DNA from: Bacillota bacterium
GTDB lineage: Bacteria; Bacillota; Clostridia; Christensenellales; Aristaeellaceae
NCBI GenBank assembly: GCA_023404715.1
Contig: JAEYAR010000214.1
Span: forward strand, 1-64,000
Direction of reading: 5' to 3'
DNA: 64,000 nucleotides
The translations under genes were made by a program, and so were the position numbers. Positions 63,987 through 64,000 of the stretch are shown here, piece by piece. Within the stretch, counting starts at the first letter, position 1; each line of letters opens with the position of its first letter. Under the pieces are notes generated by a model that searched no databases, was not told the origin of the DNA, and saw nothing but the letters and a program-made list of their open reading frames with translations.

Positions 63987-64000
63987 GGAGGCTCTACAAT

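Overview
The window is GC-rich DNA from a Gram-positive-type (Bacillota) chromosome, most likely an anaerobic Clostridia lineage. The support is AGGAGG-type ribosome sites, a T-box leader before ileS, a YesM/LytS-type sensor kinase with an AraC-type response regulator, an MsmX-type ATPase serving several sugar importers, and many solute-binding proteins. An assignment near Christensenellales is only a guess from signal peptides ending in ALAE without a lipobox.

Positions 1-10.5 kb are the right part of a siphovirus-like prophage. In order: distal tail protein (5' end outside the window), a tail-tip protein with a His-rich HxH tail, a macro-domain protein, a BppU-like baseplate protein and two further collagen-repeat proteins, two paralogous collar-like tail proteins, a fibre fragment, a heptad coiled-coil protein, a CBM5/12-like carbohydrate-binding protein, an NlpC/P60-SH3 endolysin, an antisense moron-like gene with its own promoter and operator, a beta-class DNA methyltransferase starting at TTG, and an LLH-type holin before a terminator. 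No integrase, attachment site or tRNA was seen at this end.

From 10.5 to 24.7 kb are chromosomal genes: a 5'-truncated membrane glycosyltransferase fragment, a DPM1-like glycosyltransferase, a DUF4143 ATPase, and a minus-strand operon of T-box, ileS, a GH4-fold protein without its metal ligands, an RNA methyltransferase, an RluA-type synthase and a small membrane protein. A HAD phosphatase/ABC exporter operon and an integral membrane protein follow.

From 24.7 to 36 kb are a secreted protein with six peptidoglycan-binding repeats, TcdA, a DeoR repressor, and a Ugp-like import operon (binding protein, ATPase, two permeases, nucleotide-pyrophosphatase-like phosphodiesterase) with a convergent glycerophosphodiester phosphodiesterase. 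The DeoR gene and the import operon share an operator-like sequence. From 36 to 46 kb is an exopolysaccharide operon: four glycosyltransferases, a polymerase/ligase, an initiating sugar transferase, a glycosidase, then proC and a secreted CHAP amidase.

From 46 to 56.5 kb are a two-component system, a secreted GH3 glycosidase, and a divergent import operon (binding protein, two permeases, EEP phosphodiesterase). From 56.5 kb to the end, a FadR-type operator and a strong promoter precede AtuA (DUF1446), a DUF4387 partner, an LplB-type importer and an ADP-ribosylglycohydrolase-family protein. This is the most interesting catabolic module here. Only the first of the three importers encodes an ATPase, so it probably powers all three.
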